64,000 bases of DNA from Mangrovimonas xylaniphaga (GCF_001280435.1 NZ_LBIP01000018.1:434001-498000); one strand, 5' to 3'. Positions 26,818 to 36,577 are shown, counted from the first letter of the stretch. Notes: generated from the letters alone by a model not told the origin. Numbers and translations are program-made.

Positions 26818-26887
26818 TTACCAATGTAACCAATATTGTTTTACATTTGTAACAGCAACTCAACTAACACCTTGTTTACAATGATAA
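26818..26887 (+). promoter_or_regulatory. Promoter and operator-like palindromes upstream of the XRE gene
   Basis: Perfect TTAC-N4-GTAA palindromes lie at 26818-26829 and 26841-26852, and a third with one mismatch (TTAC-AATG-ATAA) at 26876-26887, over the start codon. The second encloses a perfect -7 box TACATTTG (26842-26849). Spacing is 23 and 35 bp, nearly the same as on the M14 side. Autorepression by the XRE protein is the simplest reading. Confidence 0.55.
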
Positions 26888-27279
26888 ACAACGATGACTT
26901 TGTTAAACGACTACAAAAAGTGATGGATTACTATAGTGAAAGCGCCTCTTCCTTTGCTGAAAAGATGGGAGTACAACGCTCTAGTATCTCCCATATCCTC
27001 TCAGGAAGAAACAAGCCTAGTTTGGACTTTGTTCTTAAAATACTTCAGGCTTTTCCTGAAGTAGAATTGTATTGGCTATTGAATGGAAAAGGAACTTTTC
27101 CTGCTGGTAGCGAACTCTTTTCTACGCAAACGTCCCTTCCTATTGTTGAGCGTGAAGCGCCCCTAAAACAAGCTCCAAAACTCTCCCCTTCCCCCCTAGA
27201 AAAACCACTTGACAAGGCTATTGAACGCATTGTCATTTTTTACACTGATGGAACTTTTAAAGAATACCAAAAAGAATAA
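26881..27279 (+). CDS. XRE-family HTH regulator
   Basis: A 132-residue protein with a Cro/CI-type HTH (residues 5-65). SASSFAEKMGVQRSSISHIL is the HTH core, and SGRNKPSLDFVLKILQAFP completes the five-helix fold. A linker rich in Pro and Lys follows, then a C-terminal motif IERIVIFYTDGTFKEY common to related flavobacterial proteins. I chose ATG 26881 because the -7 box at 26842-26849 makes the upstream in-frame codon at 26836 untranscribed. It probably binds the TTAC-N4-GTAA sites around it. A lipoprotein gene and terC follow closely and may share its transcript. Confidence 0.88.
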   Translation: MINNDDFVKRLQKVMDYYSESASSFAEKMGVQRSSISHILSGRNKPSLDFVLKILQAFPEVELYWLLNGKGTFPAGSELFSTQTSLPIVEREAPLKQAPKLSPSPLEKPLDKAIERIVIFYTDGTFKEYQKE

Positions 27280-27312
27280 AATTCTTTCTTAATTTTGCTT
27301 CAAACTATAACG

Positions 27313-27699
27313 ATGAAGATAATTTTTGCCCTTTTTGGATGTTTGATATTGACCAGCTGCTTTAATATAGATCGCAATTGCGCCGACTATAAAACAGGTA
27401 CTTTTCAATTTAATTACCTAGAAGATGGTGTTGAGAAAACTGGGAAATTTGTGCGTACCGAAGCTTACAGCATTGATTATTTTGATGGAAAAATAGATTC
27501 TTCTTCCGTACGATGGATCAATGATTGTGAGTTCATCTTAACCAACTTAAATCCTAAATCCAATCAGGAAAAAAGGGCCATTCACATGAAAATCATCAGT
27601 ACTACCGAAGATACGTATACCTTTGAATATAAATATGCCGTAAAGGAAAGCAACCGCCCCAACAGAGTCGTTAAAGGCACCGCCAAAAAAGTAGATTAG
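27313..27699 (+). CDS. Small lipoprotein of unknown function
   Basis: A 128-residue protein with signal peptide and lipobox (LILTSCFNIDRNC). A beta-rich domain includes CADYKTGTFQFNYLEDG, FVRTEAYSIDYFDGK and VRWINDCEFILTNLNPK. The pattern is familiar from flavobacterial proteins that sit before terC. I know of no proven function, and the enzyme-like names sometimes attached to such proteins should not be trusted. The start at ATG 27313 gives a proper signal peptide. The stop is 3 bp from the terC start, so they are co-transcribed. Confidence 0.8.
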   Translation: MKIIFALFGCLILTSCFNIDRNCADYKTGTFQFNYLEDGVEKTGKFVRTEAYSIDYFDGKIDSSSVRWINDCEFILTNLNPKSNQEKRAIHMKIISTTEDTYTFEYKYAVKESNRPNRVVKGTAKKVD

Positions 27700-27702
27700 T
27701 CC

Positions 27703-28488
27703 ATGCTTGAATTTTTGTTGTCCGGGGAAGCTATTATGGCACTACTCACCCTCACATTTCTTGAGGTCATCCTTGGTATTGACAACATTGTATTCATATC
27801 CATAGCTGCTAACAAACTCCCTGAAACGCAACGCTCAAAAGCAACTACTATAGGGCTTCTCTTGGCTATGTTTCAGCGTATTGTATTATTGTTTTTTGTA
27901 TCGTTTTTAATTGGTTTGGACGATCCTTTTTACACCATTGATACCTCTTGGCTGCACATTGGCATCAGTTGGCAAGCCATAATTTTGTTCTCTGGAGGCC
28001 TGTTTTTAATTTACAAAAGCACTTCTGAAATACGAGAAAAAATTGAGAATCCTACCCATGATGAACACTCCGTAAAGTCAAAAAAAATAAAATCACTGGC
28101 TCAAGCCCTTGTTCAAATATTGATTATTGATTTTATTTTTTCCATGGATTCAATCCTTACGGCAGTTGGAATGACCAACGGCCTACACCCCAACCATAAT
28201 TATGCTTTAATATTGATGATTATTGCGGTGGTAATTTCCATAGGAATTATGATTGCTTTTGCAAATCCCGTAAGAAGATTTATAGACAACAACCCTAGTA
28301 TGCAAGTTTTGGGATTGGCATTTCTTATCCTTATCGGTTTTATGCTTATCACCGAAGCGGCGCATTTATCGCACACCTCTATTTTTGATCAAACCATTGG
28401 TGCTATTCCAAAAGGGTATTTATATTTTGCAATTGCCTTTTCACTTTTCGTGGAATTATTGAATTTTAAAACTTCCAAAAAAAGGTAA
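27703..28488 (+). CDS. TerC-family integral membrane protein
   Basis: A 261-residue protein with about seven membrane helices. TerC hallmarks are LTFLEVILGIDNIVFIS (residues 17-33) and IIDFIFSMDSILTAVGM (about 142-158), each with acidic residues inside the membrane that are thought to bind metal. Family members are linked to metal efflux (Mn) or metal loading of exported proteins. The basic-acidic loop between the two halves (EKIENPTHDEHSVKSKK) is normal. A bidirectional terminator lies downstream. Confidence 0.92.
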   Translation: MLEFLLSGEAIMALLTLTFLEVILGIDNIVFISIAANKLPETQRSKATTIGLLLAMFQRIVLLFFVSFLIGLDDPFYTIDTSWLHIGISWQAIILFSGGLFLIYKSTSEIREKIENPTHDEHSVKSKKIKSLAQALVQILIIDFIFSMDSILTAVGMTNGLHPNHNYALILMIIAVVISIGIMIAFANPVRRFIDNNPSMQVLGLAFLILIGFMLITEAAHLSHTSIFDQTIGAIPKGYLYFAIAFSLFVELLNFKTSKKR

Positions 28489-28642
28489 GTCCAAAATAAT
28501 TTCACTTCAAATAAAAATCACCTTAAAAAATCAAAATGAGCAAATTTTCCTACTTGCTCATAATTTGCGTATTTAATTTTTTCCTTACCGATGTGCAGAA
28601 TACGCAAAATATACCGATGTAAATAAATCTTGGTTTTTCGTT

Positions 28643-28682
28643 CAAAAAAAGGTCAAATCCTAAAATTTGATTTGACCCTTTT
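28643..28682. terminator. Bidirectional terminator between terC and parC
   Basis: A perfect 9-bp stem GGTCAAATC / GATTTGACC (28651-28659 and 28669-28677) with a 9-nt loop. It has an A run on the left and a T run on the right. Confidence 0.88.
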
Positions 28683-28703
28683 AAAAATTATTTGTTGTAG
28701 AAA

Positions 28704-31355
28704 TTAGAACAAGGTAGTTTGACCTTGATCATCATCCTCTAATTCCGAATTGTCTTGTTGAGAAACATTTTCTTCGGAAGCTTCATTTTTTTCTGTAACA
28801 TCAGTTTCGTCTACCACTTCCAAATCATCGGCATGAACTTCTTCCGGAGCTTCATAAGGCAAAGGATCCAACAAGCTTATTTGGTTGACTTTGTATTTGG
28901 TCAACTGATTTCCCAGAGCTGAAATTCCTTTTACACCAATAAATTCTTCAAGGTTCACCAAGAGATTCTCTTTCCTATCTTTACCCCGCTCCTTCGTGAA
29001 TTCCACTTCAGCCATAGGTTTCCAATCGGTAGAAACTATTTCAAGTTGTGAATTTGGATGGTCCGGAATAAAGCTTTCTTCCCTACTTTCGTTTTCTATA
29101 AAAAATCGCTTCACATAATACAGTTCCTTTTCACCATTGTAATAGATGGCGGAAATTGGTTTTTTAGGAATCCATTTTTCCATAACAACCATATCATTTC
29201 CAAAATGTGCTGTCAATTCAGGAGTAATGGTTTTTGCTACACCTGCTTGATTAATGATCAAGATGCGGTCTTCGCCCCTAAATTCCCCTAACAACTCGCC
29301 TCTTCCATCAACATTTAAACGTTGTACAGCGTCATCAAACCAAATTTTTCTAGGCTTCAAAGTAGACACCCCTTTCTCTTTCAGTTCGATACGCTTCACA
29401 GAATATTTGGTTACCAAATTACCTTTGGAAGCACGCCCTTTTATCAGGATTTCGGCAAAATCCAAATCCCATTTTAATTTCTTGATACTGCCCACTTGAC
29501 GTAACAACACCGTTACTACTTCAGCTTCCCCATTTGGATTGGCCGAAAAATATAACACTGCAGAATTTTTAGCCCCGTTGGTAAGGTCATATTCCCTGTC
29601 GCGCGTAATGGCTGTAACATTAAAGCGCTTTACATAGGTTGGCCCACCCTTACCATCTCGGTACATCATGTTATAAATGGTGCGCTTATCCTTCTTCTTG
29701 AATACGGCCACATGGATGATATCCTTCCCTATAAAAGTCTTGGAATCCACCTTGGTAATCATCATTTTACCATCGGCTGTGAACACGATAATATCATCAA
29801 TATCACTACAATCGCAAACATATTCGTCCTTTCTAAGGGACGTACCAATAAATCCTTCTGCTCGATTTACGTACAACTTCGTGTTTCTAATCACCACTTT
29901 TGTTGCATCTACATCATCAAATACTCGGATTTCGGTTTTACGTTCTTTTCCTGGCCCGTACTCTTTTTTAAGTCTTTCAAAATAAGCTATCGCATAGTCT
30001 ATAATATTGGCTAGATGATGCTTAACTTCTGCAATTTGACCTTCAAGAGCTTCAATTTTTTGAAGTGCTTTATCAATATCGAATTTAGAAATACGTTTGA
30101 TTCGTATTTCTGTCAAACGCACAATATCTTCCTCGGTTACCGCTCTTTTCAAATGCTTCACATGAGGCTCTAGTCCTTTGTCAATTGCCTGAATGACACC
30201 TTCCCAAGTTTCTTCTTCCTCAATATCGCGATAAATCCTGTTTTCAATAAATATGCGTTCCAAAGATGCAAAGTGCCACTGCTCTTCAAATTCTTCCAAC
30301 TTGATTTGAAGATCCTGTCTCAACAATTCAACCGTATTATCTGTAGAACGTCTCAACATTTCCGACACCCCTATAAAGAGTGGTTTGTTGTCTTCAATAA
30401 CACAGCCCAATGGCGAAACAGACATTTCACAATTAGTGAATGCATATAGCGCATCAATGGTTTTGTCCGGAGAAATTCCTGCGGGTAAATGCACCAAAAT
30501 CTCAACTTCAGCAGCTGTATTATCCTCTATTTTTTTGATTTTAATCTTGCCTTTATCATTGGCTTTTAGAATAGAATCTATTAAAGTAGAGGTATTGGTA
30601 CCGAATGGTATCTCGGTAATAACCAATGTGTTTTTATCGTATTGAGAAATTTTAGCCCTTACCCTAACGCGTCCACCTCGGTTACCATCATTATAATTGG
30701 TGACATCAGCAATTCCCGCTGTTGGGAAGTCTGGAAAAATAGTAAAACGTTTCCCATTTAAATGCTTTACGGAAGCATCGATAAGTTCGATAAAGTTGTG
30801 TGGTAAAATTTTAGTAGACAATCCTACCGCAATACCTTCTGCTCCTTGGGCCAGCAACAACGGGAACATTACCGGAAGGTTTATGGGCTCCTTTCTCCTT
30901 CCATCATAAGAAGCCTGCCATTCTGTAATTTTAGGATTATAGACTACATCCAAAGCAAATTTAGACAAACGGGCTTCAATATAACGGGAAGCAGCAGCAC
31001 CATCACCCGTTAAAATATTCCCCCAGTTTCCTTGAGTGTCAATCAATAAATCCTTTTGGCCAATTTGTACCATAGCATCTCCAATACTGGCATCCCCGTG
31101 TGGGTGATACTGCATGGTGTGCCCAACAATATTAGCTACTTTATTATAACGACCATCATCCAAATCTTTCATGGAATGCATGATTCTTCGCTGTACGGGT
31201 TTAAAGCCGTCTTCTATGGCAGGCACGGCCCGTTCTAGAATTACATACGAGGCATAATCCAGAAACCAATCTTTGTACATCCCCGTAACACGGGTAATGG
31301 TTTCCTGTTGATCGTCTCGTTCATTATTTAGCAAATCGTCGTTATCTTCTGTCAT
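28704..31355 (-). CDS. parC: DNA topoisomerase IV subunit A
   Basis: An 883-residue type IIA topoisomerase subunit that breaks and rejoins DNA for chromosome decatenation. The breakage-reunion domain starts near residue 27 (YKDWFLDYASYVILERA). It has HPHGDASIGDAMV in the quinolone-resistance region and the catalytic Tyr125 in AAASRYIEARL. The C-terminal domain is a divergent beta-pinwheel, followed by an acidic tail. The call as ParC rather than GyrA rests on linkage with the parE-type gene and on the Bacteroidota-type sequence. It ends a three-gene reverse-strand operon, 3 bp after the small membrane protein gene. Confidence 0.92.
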   Translation of the reverse strand: MTEDNDDLLNNERDDQQETITRVTGMYKDWFLDYASYVILERAVPAIEDGFKPVQRRIMHSMKDLDDGRYNKVANIVGHTMQYHPHGDASIGDAMVQIGQKDLLIDTQGNWGNILTGDGAAASRYIEARLSKFALDVVYNPKITEWQASYDGRRKEPINLPVMFPLLLAQGAEGIAVGLSTKILPHNFIELIDASVKHLNGKRFTIFPDFPTAGIADVTNYNDGNRGGRVRVRAKISQYDKNTLVITEIPFGTNTSTLIDSILKANDKGKIKIKKIEDNTAAEVEILVHLPAGISPDKTIDALYAFTNCEMSVSPLGCVIEDNKPLFIGVSEMLRRSTDNTVELLRQDLQIKLEEFEEQWHFASLERIFIENRIYRDIEEEETWEGVIQAIDKGLEPHVKHLKRAVTEEDIVRLTEIRIKRISKFDIDKALQKIEALEGQIAEVKHHLANIIDYAIAYFERLKKEYGPGKERKTEIRVFDDVDATKVVIRNTKLYVNRAEGFIGTSLRKDEYVCDCSDIDDIIVFTADGKMMITKVDSKTFIGKDIIHVAVFKKKDKRTIYNMMYRDGKGGPTYVKRFNVTAITRDREYDLTNGAKNSAVLYFSANPNGEAEVVTVLLRQVGSIKKLKWDLDFAEILIKGRASKGNLVTKYSVKRIELKEKGVSTLKPRKIWFDDAVQRLNVDGRGELLGEFRGEDRILIINQAGVAKTITPELTAHFGNDMVVMEKWIPKKPISAIYYNGEKELYYVKRFFIENESREESFIPDHPNSQLEIVSTDWKPMAEVEFTKERGKDRKENLLVNLEEFIGVKGISALGNQLTKYKVNQISLLDPLPYEAPEEVHADDLEVVDETDVTEKNEASEENVSQQDNSELEDDDQGQTTLF

Positions 31356-31358
31356 TAA

Positions 31359-31838
31359 TTATTTAGATTTTCTATTTATTTTAATCATTTTACTCAAAGA
31401 CTGCTTCATATATTTCCGTTTTCTTCGAGATACCAAAGTGATATTAAAGCTTTCCTTATTCACGTTACCTCGCTTGTCTTTTATATAAAGCGCCAAGGAT
31501 TTGTAAACTATAAAATTGTTGATTCGAAACCTTACCAACTGTTCTTTAGTAAATTCAGCTTTATGCTCCCTGTAATTAAAATAGTCCGCCAACAATAACC
31601 CTCTATTAATGACCACTACTTTTACACCATCGCTATCATATTCAAAATATCTGGAAATATAGTAAACAATAGAAAAAAGCACTATAAAACCTCCAGTAAC
31701 CAACGTAAAGGTGATAAATGGGTTATCGCTCACATCTGAAAAAGCGCTAAAAACCGTAGCTAAAAGTATAGCCAAAACAATCAGTATAAAATATACCGAA
31801 ATGATAACATTCTTTACTTTAGCATTATTGGTTCTCAT
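31359..31838 (-). CDS. Membrane protein of unknown function between parE and parC
   Basis: A 159-residue protein with two membrane helices (about residues 10-30 and 43-62). A cytoplasmic C-terminal part (DSDGVKVVVINRGLLLADY, then NFIVYKSLALYIKDKRG) resembles a small PH-like or bPH beta-barrel. It is very basic at the end. It lies 3 bp from parC and 7 bp from parE in the same operon. Function is unknown, and no catalytic motif is visible. Confidence 0.78.
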   Translation of the reverse strand: MRTNNAKVKNVIISVYFILIVLAILLATVFSAFSDVSDNPFITFTLVTGGFIVLFSIVYYISRYFEYDSDGVKVVVINRGLLLADYFNYREHKAEFTKEQLVRFRINNFIVYKSLALYIKDKRGNVNKESFNITLVSRRKRKYMKQSLSKMIKINRKSK

Positions 31839-31845
31839 AGATCCC

Positions 31846-33702
31846 CTACTTTTCTTCCAGTACGTCTAACTCTACCTTAAGATTGTTAATGATGAATTCT
31901 TGTCTGGTTGGCGTATTTTTTCCCATATAAAACTCCAAAAGCTCTTCAATGGACTTATCCTTATCCAACATTACAGGATCCAAACGGATGTCCTCTCCTA
32001 TAAAATGCCTGAACTCATCGGGTGAGATTTCACCAAGCCCCTTAAATCGTGTGATTTCTGGCTTTGGTTTTAATTTATCAATGGCATAATGCCTTTCTTC
32101 GTCGGAATAACAATAGATGGTTTCCTTTTTATTGCGAACCCTAAACAAAGGCGTTTGTAAAATATATAAGTGCCCTTCTTTAATTACCTCAGGGAAAAAT
32201 TGTAAAAAGAACGTGATCAGCAACAGTCTAATGTGCATTCCATCCACGTCGGCATCGGTTGCTATTACAATATTGTTATAACGCAAATCTTCAAGTGATT
32301 CTTCAATATTTAAAGCCGCCTGTAATAGGTTGAACTCTTCGTTTTCGTAAACAATCTTTTTGGTCAAGCCATAACAGTTTAATGGTTTCCCTTTCAAGCT
32401 GAATACCGCCTGTGTGTTCACATCTCTGGATTTTGTGATACTTCCAGATGCTGAATCCCCCTCAGTTATAAATATCGTGGTTTCTAGATTGCGCTCATTC
32501 TTTGTATCCCCAAAATGAATCCTGCAATCACGTAACTTTTTATTGTGAAGATTGGCTTTTTTAGCTCTGTCCTTCGCCAATTTACGGATTCCAGAAAGCT
32601 CCTTACGCTCACGTTCTGCTTGAAGGATCTTTCTTTGGATCTTGTCCGCAGTTTCAGGATTTTTGTGAAGATAATTATCTAAATGTGTTTTTAAAAAGTC
32701 GTTTACGTAGGTTCTTACCGTTGGCAAATCCCCTCCCATATCAGTAGATCCTAATTTGGTTTTAGTCTGACTTTCAAAAACAGGCTCCATAACCTTAATG
32801 GAAATGGCGGACACCACAGATTTCCTCACATCGGAGGCATCATAGTTTTTTCCGAAGAATTCTCTAAGGGTTTTCACCAACGCCTCTCTAAAAGCCGCTA
32901 AATGTGTTCCTCCTTGCGTTGTATTTTGTCCGTTAACGAATGAGTGGTACTCTTCGCTATATTGTGTTTTACTGTGAGTTAACGCAACCTCTATGTCATC
33001 TCCCCTCAAATGAATGATTGGATATGCCAAATCAGACTCATTGGTGTTATCTCCCAATAAATCCTTCAAACCATTTTCACTATAGAATTTTTCACCGTTG
33101 AAAACTATGGTCAATCCTGGGTTGAGATACACATAGTTACGGAGCATTTTTTCTACATACTCACTTCTAAACTTATAGTTTTTGAAAATGGTATCATCCG
33201 GTACAAAGGACACTTTGGTTCCCTTACGTCTAGAGGTATCCTCCAACATTTCTTGATTGGTAAGGTTTCCTTGGTGGAATTCAGCCGAAGCCGACTTTCC
33301 ATCCCTGGTAGACTCTACCCGGAAATAAACGGACAAGGCATTTACGGCCTTGGTACCAACCCCATTTAATCCAACCGATTTTTTAAAGGCTCGGGAATCG
33401 TACTTCCCTCCCGTGTTCATTTTTGAAACAACATCCACAACCTTCCCTAAAGGAATACCACGACCATAGTCACGTACAATCACCTTATTTCCCTGAATGG
33501 AAATTTCGATGGTCTTACCAGCTCCCATGACATACTCATCAATAGAGTTGTCCAAAACTTCCTTCAATAGGATATAAATACCATCATCTGGTGAAGAACC
33601 GTCACCAAGCTTCCCGATATACATCCCAGGACGCATCCTGATGTGTTCTTTCCAATCGAGTGAGCGAATATTGTCTTCGGTGTAATTGGTTTGTTCAATC
33701 AT
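31846..33702 (-). CDS. parE: DNA topoisomerase IV subunit B
   Basis: A 618-residue ATPase subunit of topoisomerase IV. The GHKL ATPase domain has [17 protein letters not shown] (Glu that activates water, Asn for Mg), [11 protein letters not shown] and [16 protein letters not shown]. The TOPRIM domain has [12 protein letters not shown] and [18 protein letters not shown] (DxDxD metal site). The ending [15 protein letters not shown] is usual for ParE/GyrB. It is the first gene of the operon with the membrane protein and parC. Confidence 0.94.
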   Translation of the reverse strand: MIEQTNYTEDNIRSLDWKEHIRMRPGMYIGKLGDGSSPDDGIYILLKEVLDNSIDEYVMGAGKTIEISIQGNKVIVRDYGRGIPLGKVVDVVSKMNTGGKYDSRAFKKSVGLNGVGTKAVNALSVYFRVESTRDGKSASAEFHQGNLTNQEMLEDTSRRKGTKVSFVPDDTIFKNYKFRSEYVEKMLRNYVYLNPGLTIVFNGEKFYSENGLKDLLGDNTNESDLAYPIIHLRGDDIEVALTHSKTQYSEEYHSFVNGQNTTQGGTHLAAFREALVKTLREFFGKNYDASDVRKSVVSAISIKVMEPVFESQTKTKLGSTDMGGDLPTVRTYVNDFLKTHLDNYLHKNPETADKIQRKILQAERERKELSGIRKLAKDRAKKANLHNKKLRDCRIHFGDTKNERNLETTIFITEGDSASGSITKSRDVNTQAVFSLKGKPLNCYGLTKKIVYENEEFNLLQAALNIEESLEDLRYNNIVIATDADVDGMHIRLLLITFFLQFFPEVIKEGHLYILQTPLFRVRNKKETIYCYSDEERHYAIDKLKPKPEITRFKGLGEISPDEFRHFIGEDIRLDPVMLDKDKSIEELLEFYMGKNTPTRQEFIINNLKVELDVLEEK

Positions 33703-33793
33703 ATAACAAGCCTATGCAATTATTTTTTTGAGTTAGATGCTAATATAATATTTCGGCACAAAAATCCGAAATAAACGGATACAAATTACACAT

Positions 33794-33827
33794 AAAAAAG
33801 CCAACATCCCATAGGATATTGGCTTTT
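33794..33827 (-). terminator. Terminator of ychF (reverse strand)
   Basis: A 10-bp stem GCCAACATCC / GGATATTGGC with one mismatch and a 4-nt loop. The A run at 33794-33799 reads as U6 on the ychF transcript. Confidence 0.85.
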
Positions 33828-33848
33828 AGATTTGTAAGAAAAGTAGTT

Positions 33849-34943
33849 TTATACGTTAAATAAGAAATGCATAACGTCCCCATCCTTCACAATATAATTC
33901 TTTCCTTCCACACGCATTTTTCCAGCTTCTTTTACTTTTGCTTCACTACCGAAGTTCACATAATCTTCATAGCCGATTACTTCAGCTCTAATGAAACCTT
34001 TTTCAAAATCGGTATGGATTACTCCTGCTGCTTGAGGCGCTGTCGCTCCTATATCTACAGTCCAAGCTCTCACTTCCTTCACACCTGCAGTGAAATAAGT
34101 TTGTTGGTTCAATAATTTGTAAGCCGAACGGATCAATTTTGAAGACCCTGGCTCCTCCAAGCCAACATCCTGTAAAAACATTTGACGCTCTTCATAATCG
34201 TCTAATTCATTAATATCTGCTTCTGTAGCAACTGCCAACACCAAAACTTCAGCATTTTCATCCTTAACAGCTTCGCGAACTTGCTCTACATACTCATTTC
34301 CAGATACTGCAGATCCTTCATCTACATTACAAACGTACATTACTGGCTTGTCTGTAATGAATTGGGAAGGCTTTACAAAATCATTGTAATCATCCTCGCT
34401 AAACTCCAAAGCTCTTACAGAAATACCTGCTTCTAAACCATTTTTGATAGTCAACAGAACAGCTTCCTCTTTTTGAGCTTCTTTGTTCCCGGTTTTAGCA
34501 GCTCGCTTAACTTTTTCCAGCTTTTTATCAACGGTCTCCAAGTCTTTCAACTGCAACTCCATATCGATGGTTTCTTTATCTCTAATCGGGTTTACATTAC
34601 CATCTACGTGCACAATGTTGTCGTTCTCAAAACAACGCAAAACATGAAGAATCGCGTCAGTTTCACGAATATTTGCCAAGAATTGATTCCCTAAACCTTC
34701 ACCTTTACTAGCTCCTTTTACCAAACCTGCAATATCCACAATCTCTACCGTTGCTGGCAATACGCGCTCAGGCTTTACTAATTCCTCCAATTTTTGCAAT
34801 CTAGGATCTGGCACGTTTACCACCCCAACATTAGGTTCTATGGTACAAAATGGAAAGTTTGCACTTTGCGCCTTAGCATTGGACAAACAATTGAATAAGG
34901 TTGATTTACCCACATTAGGCAATCCTACAATTCCTGCTTTCAT
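33849..34943 (-). CDS. ychF: Redox-regulated ATPase YchF (Obg-type)
   Basis: A 364-residue P-loop protein of the Obg/YchF group. It prefers ATP and binds ribosomes in stress responses. G1 is [17 protein letters not shown] (residues 6-22), the switch region is [13 protein letters not shown] and G3 is [18 protein letters not shown] coiled-coil insertion lies around residues 130-165, and a C-terminal TGS domain ([13 protein letters not shown] to [13 protein letters not shown]) completes it. A -33/-7 promoter and a 5' hairpin lie upstream. Confidence 0.96.
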   Translation of the reverse strand: MKAGIVGLPNVGKSTLFNCLSNAKAQSANFPFCTIEPNVGVVNVPDPRLQKLEELVKPERVLPATVEIVDIAGLVKGASKGEGLGNQFLANIRETDAILHVLRCFENDNIVHVDGNVNPIRDKETIDMELQLKDLETVDKKLEKVKRAAKTGNKEAQKEEAVLLTIKNGLEAGISVRALEFSEDDYNDFVKPSQFITDKPVMYVCNVDEGSAVSGNEYVEQVREAVKDENAEVLVLAVATEADINELDDYEERQMFLQDVGLEEPGSSKLIRSAYKLLNQQTYFTAGVKEVRAWTVDIGATAPQAAGVIHTDFEKGFIRAEVIGYEDYVNFGSEAKVKEAGKMRVEGKNYIVKDGDVMHFLFNV

Positions 34944-34972
34944 ATTTTAGTATTAGTTCATTACGTTATGTT

Positions 34973-34995
34973 CCACCGCCGTGGAAATGCGGTGG
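34973..34995 (-). promoter_or_regulatory. Inverted repeat at the predicted ychF transcript start
   Basis: CCACCGC (34973-34979) and GCGGTGG (34989-34995) form a 7-bp perfect stem with a 9-nt loop. It directly adjoins the -7 box on its downstream side, so it lies at the start of the transcript and could be an operator or a leader hairpin. It stands out for its high G+C in an A+T-rich region. Confidence 0.45.
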
Positions 34996-35029
34996 CAAAG
35001 TTAACCATTTATACGATGTTTTAAACAAA
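34996..35029 (-). promoter_or_regulatory. Promoter of ychF
   Basis: Reverse-strand TAACTTTG (34996-35003) is a perfect -7 box. TTTG at 35026-35029 is the -33 element, with 22 bp between, which agrees with the Bacteroidota consensus. Confidence 0.6.
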
Positions 35030-35053
35030 AAATCCCGAGTGTTTACTCAGGAT
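35027..35053 (-). terminator. Terminator of the ferredoxin gene (reverse strand)
   Basis: A 9-bp stem ATCCCGAGT / ACTCAGGAT with one G-T pair and loop GTTT. The A run at 35027-35032 gives the U tract. It partly overlaps the -33 element of ychF. Confidence 0.75.
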
Positions 35054-35084
35054 TTAATGATGTGTTGTAAAAATTGCCTCTGAA

Positions 35085-35453
<369 letters not shown>

Positions 35454-35470
35454 TCAGCGTTTAAATTTTC

Positions 35471-35478
35471 TAACTTTG
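35471..35478 (+). promoter_or_regulatory. -7 box (TAACTTTG) of the acyl-CoA reductase gene
   Basis: A perfect TAnnTTTG box 40 bp before the start codon at 35519. No clear -33 TTTG is seen. It is only 2 bp from the opposing -7 box of the ferredoxin gene. Confidence 0.55.
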
Positions 35479-35480
35479 TA

Positions 35481-35512
35481 CAAAAATAAAGCCAAAACCA
35501 TTCATAACCAAA
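35481..35512 (-). promoter_or_regulatory. Promoter of the ferredoxin gene
   Basis: Reverse-strand -7 box TATTTTTG (35481-35488) and -33 TTTG (35509-35512), 20 bp apart. Both match the Bacteroidota pattern. Confidence 0.58.
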
Positions 35513-35518
35513 CACAGA

Positions 35519-36577
35519 ATGAATTTACCACAAAGAATTGATGCATTCGTAAAATTAGGTGATTTTTTAAGTCAGTTTGCACAAGATAATTTTATAAAAA
35601 AGGAACATATTCCTCATAACGACCTATTCTTTGACGGCTTTAAACATCAAATTAATTTGGCCAATGAACACAATGGCTGGTTCACAAAAGAGAATATTGT
35701 TTACGCGCTTAATGGATGGTCTAAATCGCTGACAAAAAACAATATTGAAAAGTGGCTCTTAAAGTATCACTTTAACAATGAATCCCCTAAAAAAGTAGCC
35801 ATTATTATGGCTGGAAACATTCCTTTGGTAGGATTTCATGACTTTGTTTCAGTGCTTATTTCTGGTCACGATGTTATGGTAAAGCAATCCAGCAACGATA
35901 AGCAGCTACTACCCTTTTTGGCCAAATATTTAGAATTTGTTGAACCTGGTTTCAAAGGAAAAATAAGTTTTACGGAAGAAAAACTAGAGAATTTTGATGC
36001 TGTAATTGCCACCGGTAGCGACAACACAGCGCGCTATTTTGAATACTACTTCAAGGGCAAACCTTCCATTATTAGAAAAAACCGCAATTCCGTAGCAGTT
36101 CTAACAGGAAACGAAACCGAAGAAGAACTTAAAGAGCTGTCCAATGACATATTCAGATATTACGGATTGGGCTGTAGAAATGTTTCCAAAATATTCATTC
36201 CTAAAGACTATGATTTCAATCACTTCTTTCAAGCTATGTATGATTGGAATCCTATTATTAATGAAGCTAAATACGCCAACAACTACGATTATAACAAAGC
36301 GGTGTATTTAATGAGTGAATTTGACATTTTGGAAAACGGCTTTTTGATGATCAAGGAAGACCCAAATTATAGCTCACCAATAGCGACGGTTTTTTACGAA
36401 TATTATGATTCCATTGAAGACTTAAAAAACAAATTAGAAAACGACAAAGAAGACATTCAATGTATTGTTTCTAAAAATGTTACCGGCAATGAAATCCCTT
36501 TCGGACAAACTCAAAACCCGCAACTTTGGGATTATGCCGATAACGTAGATACTATTGAATTTTTGCTAACGATTTAG
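35519..36577 (+). CDS. Acyl-CoA reductase (LuxC-related)
   Basis: A 352-residue protein of the aldehyde-dehydrogenase-like LuxC group. VAIIMAGNIPLVGFHDFVSV resembles the nucleotide-binding region, AVIATGSDNTARYFEYYF follows, and FRYYGLGCRNVSK holds the likely catalytic Cys. The family reduces acyl-CoA or acyl thioesters to aldehydes with NADPH. It is shorter than LuxC, and the substrate here is unknown. In flavobacteria it often sits between a ferredoxin gene and serC, as it does here. Confidence 0.85.
   Translation: MNLPQRIDAFVKLGDFLSQFAQDNFIKKEHIPHNDLFFDGFKHQINLANEHNGWFTKENIVYALNGWSKSLTKNNIEKWLLKYHFNNESPKKVAIIMAGNIPLVGFHDFVSVLISGHDVMVKQSSNDKQLLPFLAKYLEFVEPGFKGKISFTEEKLENFDAVIATGSDNTARYFEYYFKGKPSIIRKNRNSVAVLTGNETEEELKELSNDIFRYYGLGCRNVSKIFIPKDYDFNHFFQAMYDWNPIINEAKYANNYDYNKAVYLMSEFDILENGFLMIKEDPNYSSPIATVFYEYYDSIEDLKNKLENDKEDIQCIVSKNVTGNEIPFGQTQNPQLWDYADNVDTIEFLLTI

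Noticed and set aside
31056-31238. Several short forward ORFs opposite parC
   Set aside because: They are shadows of the strongly conserved topoisomerase reading frame.
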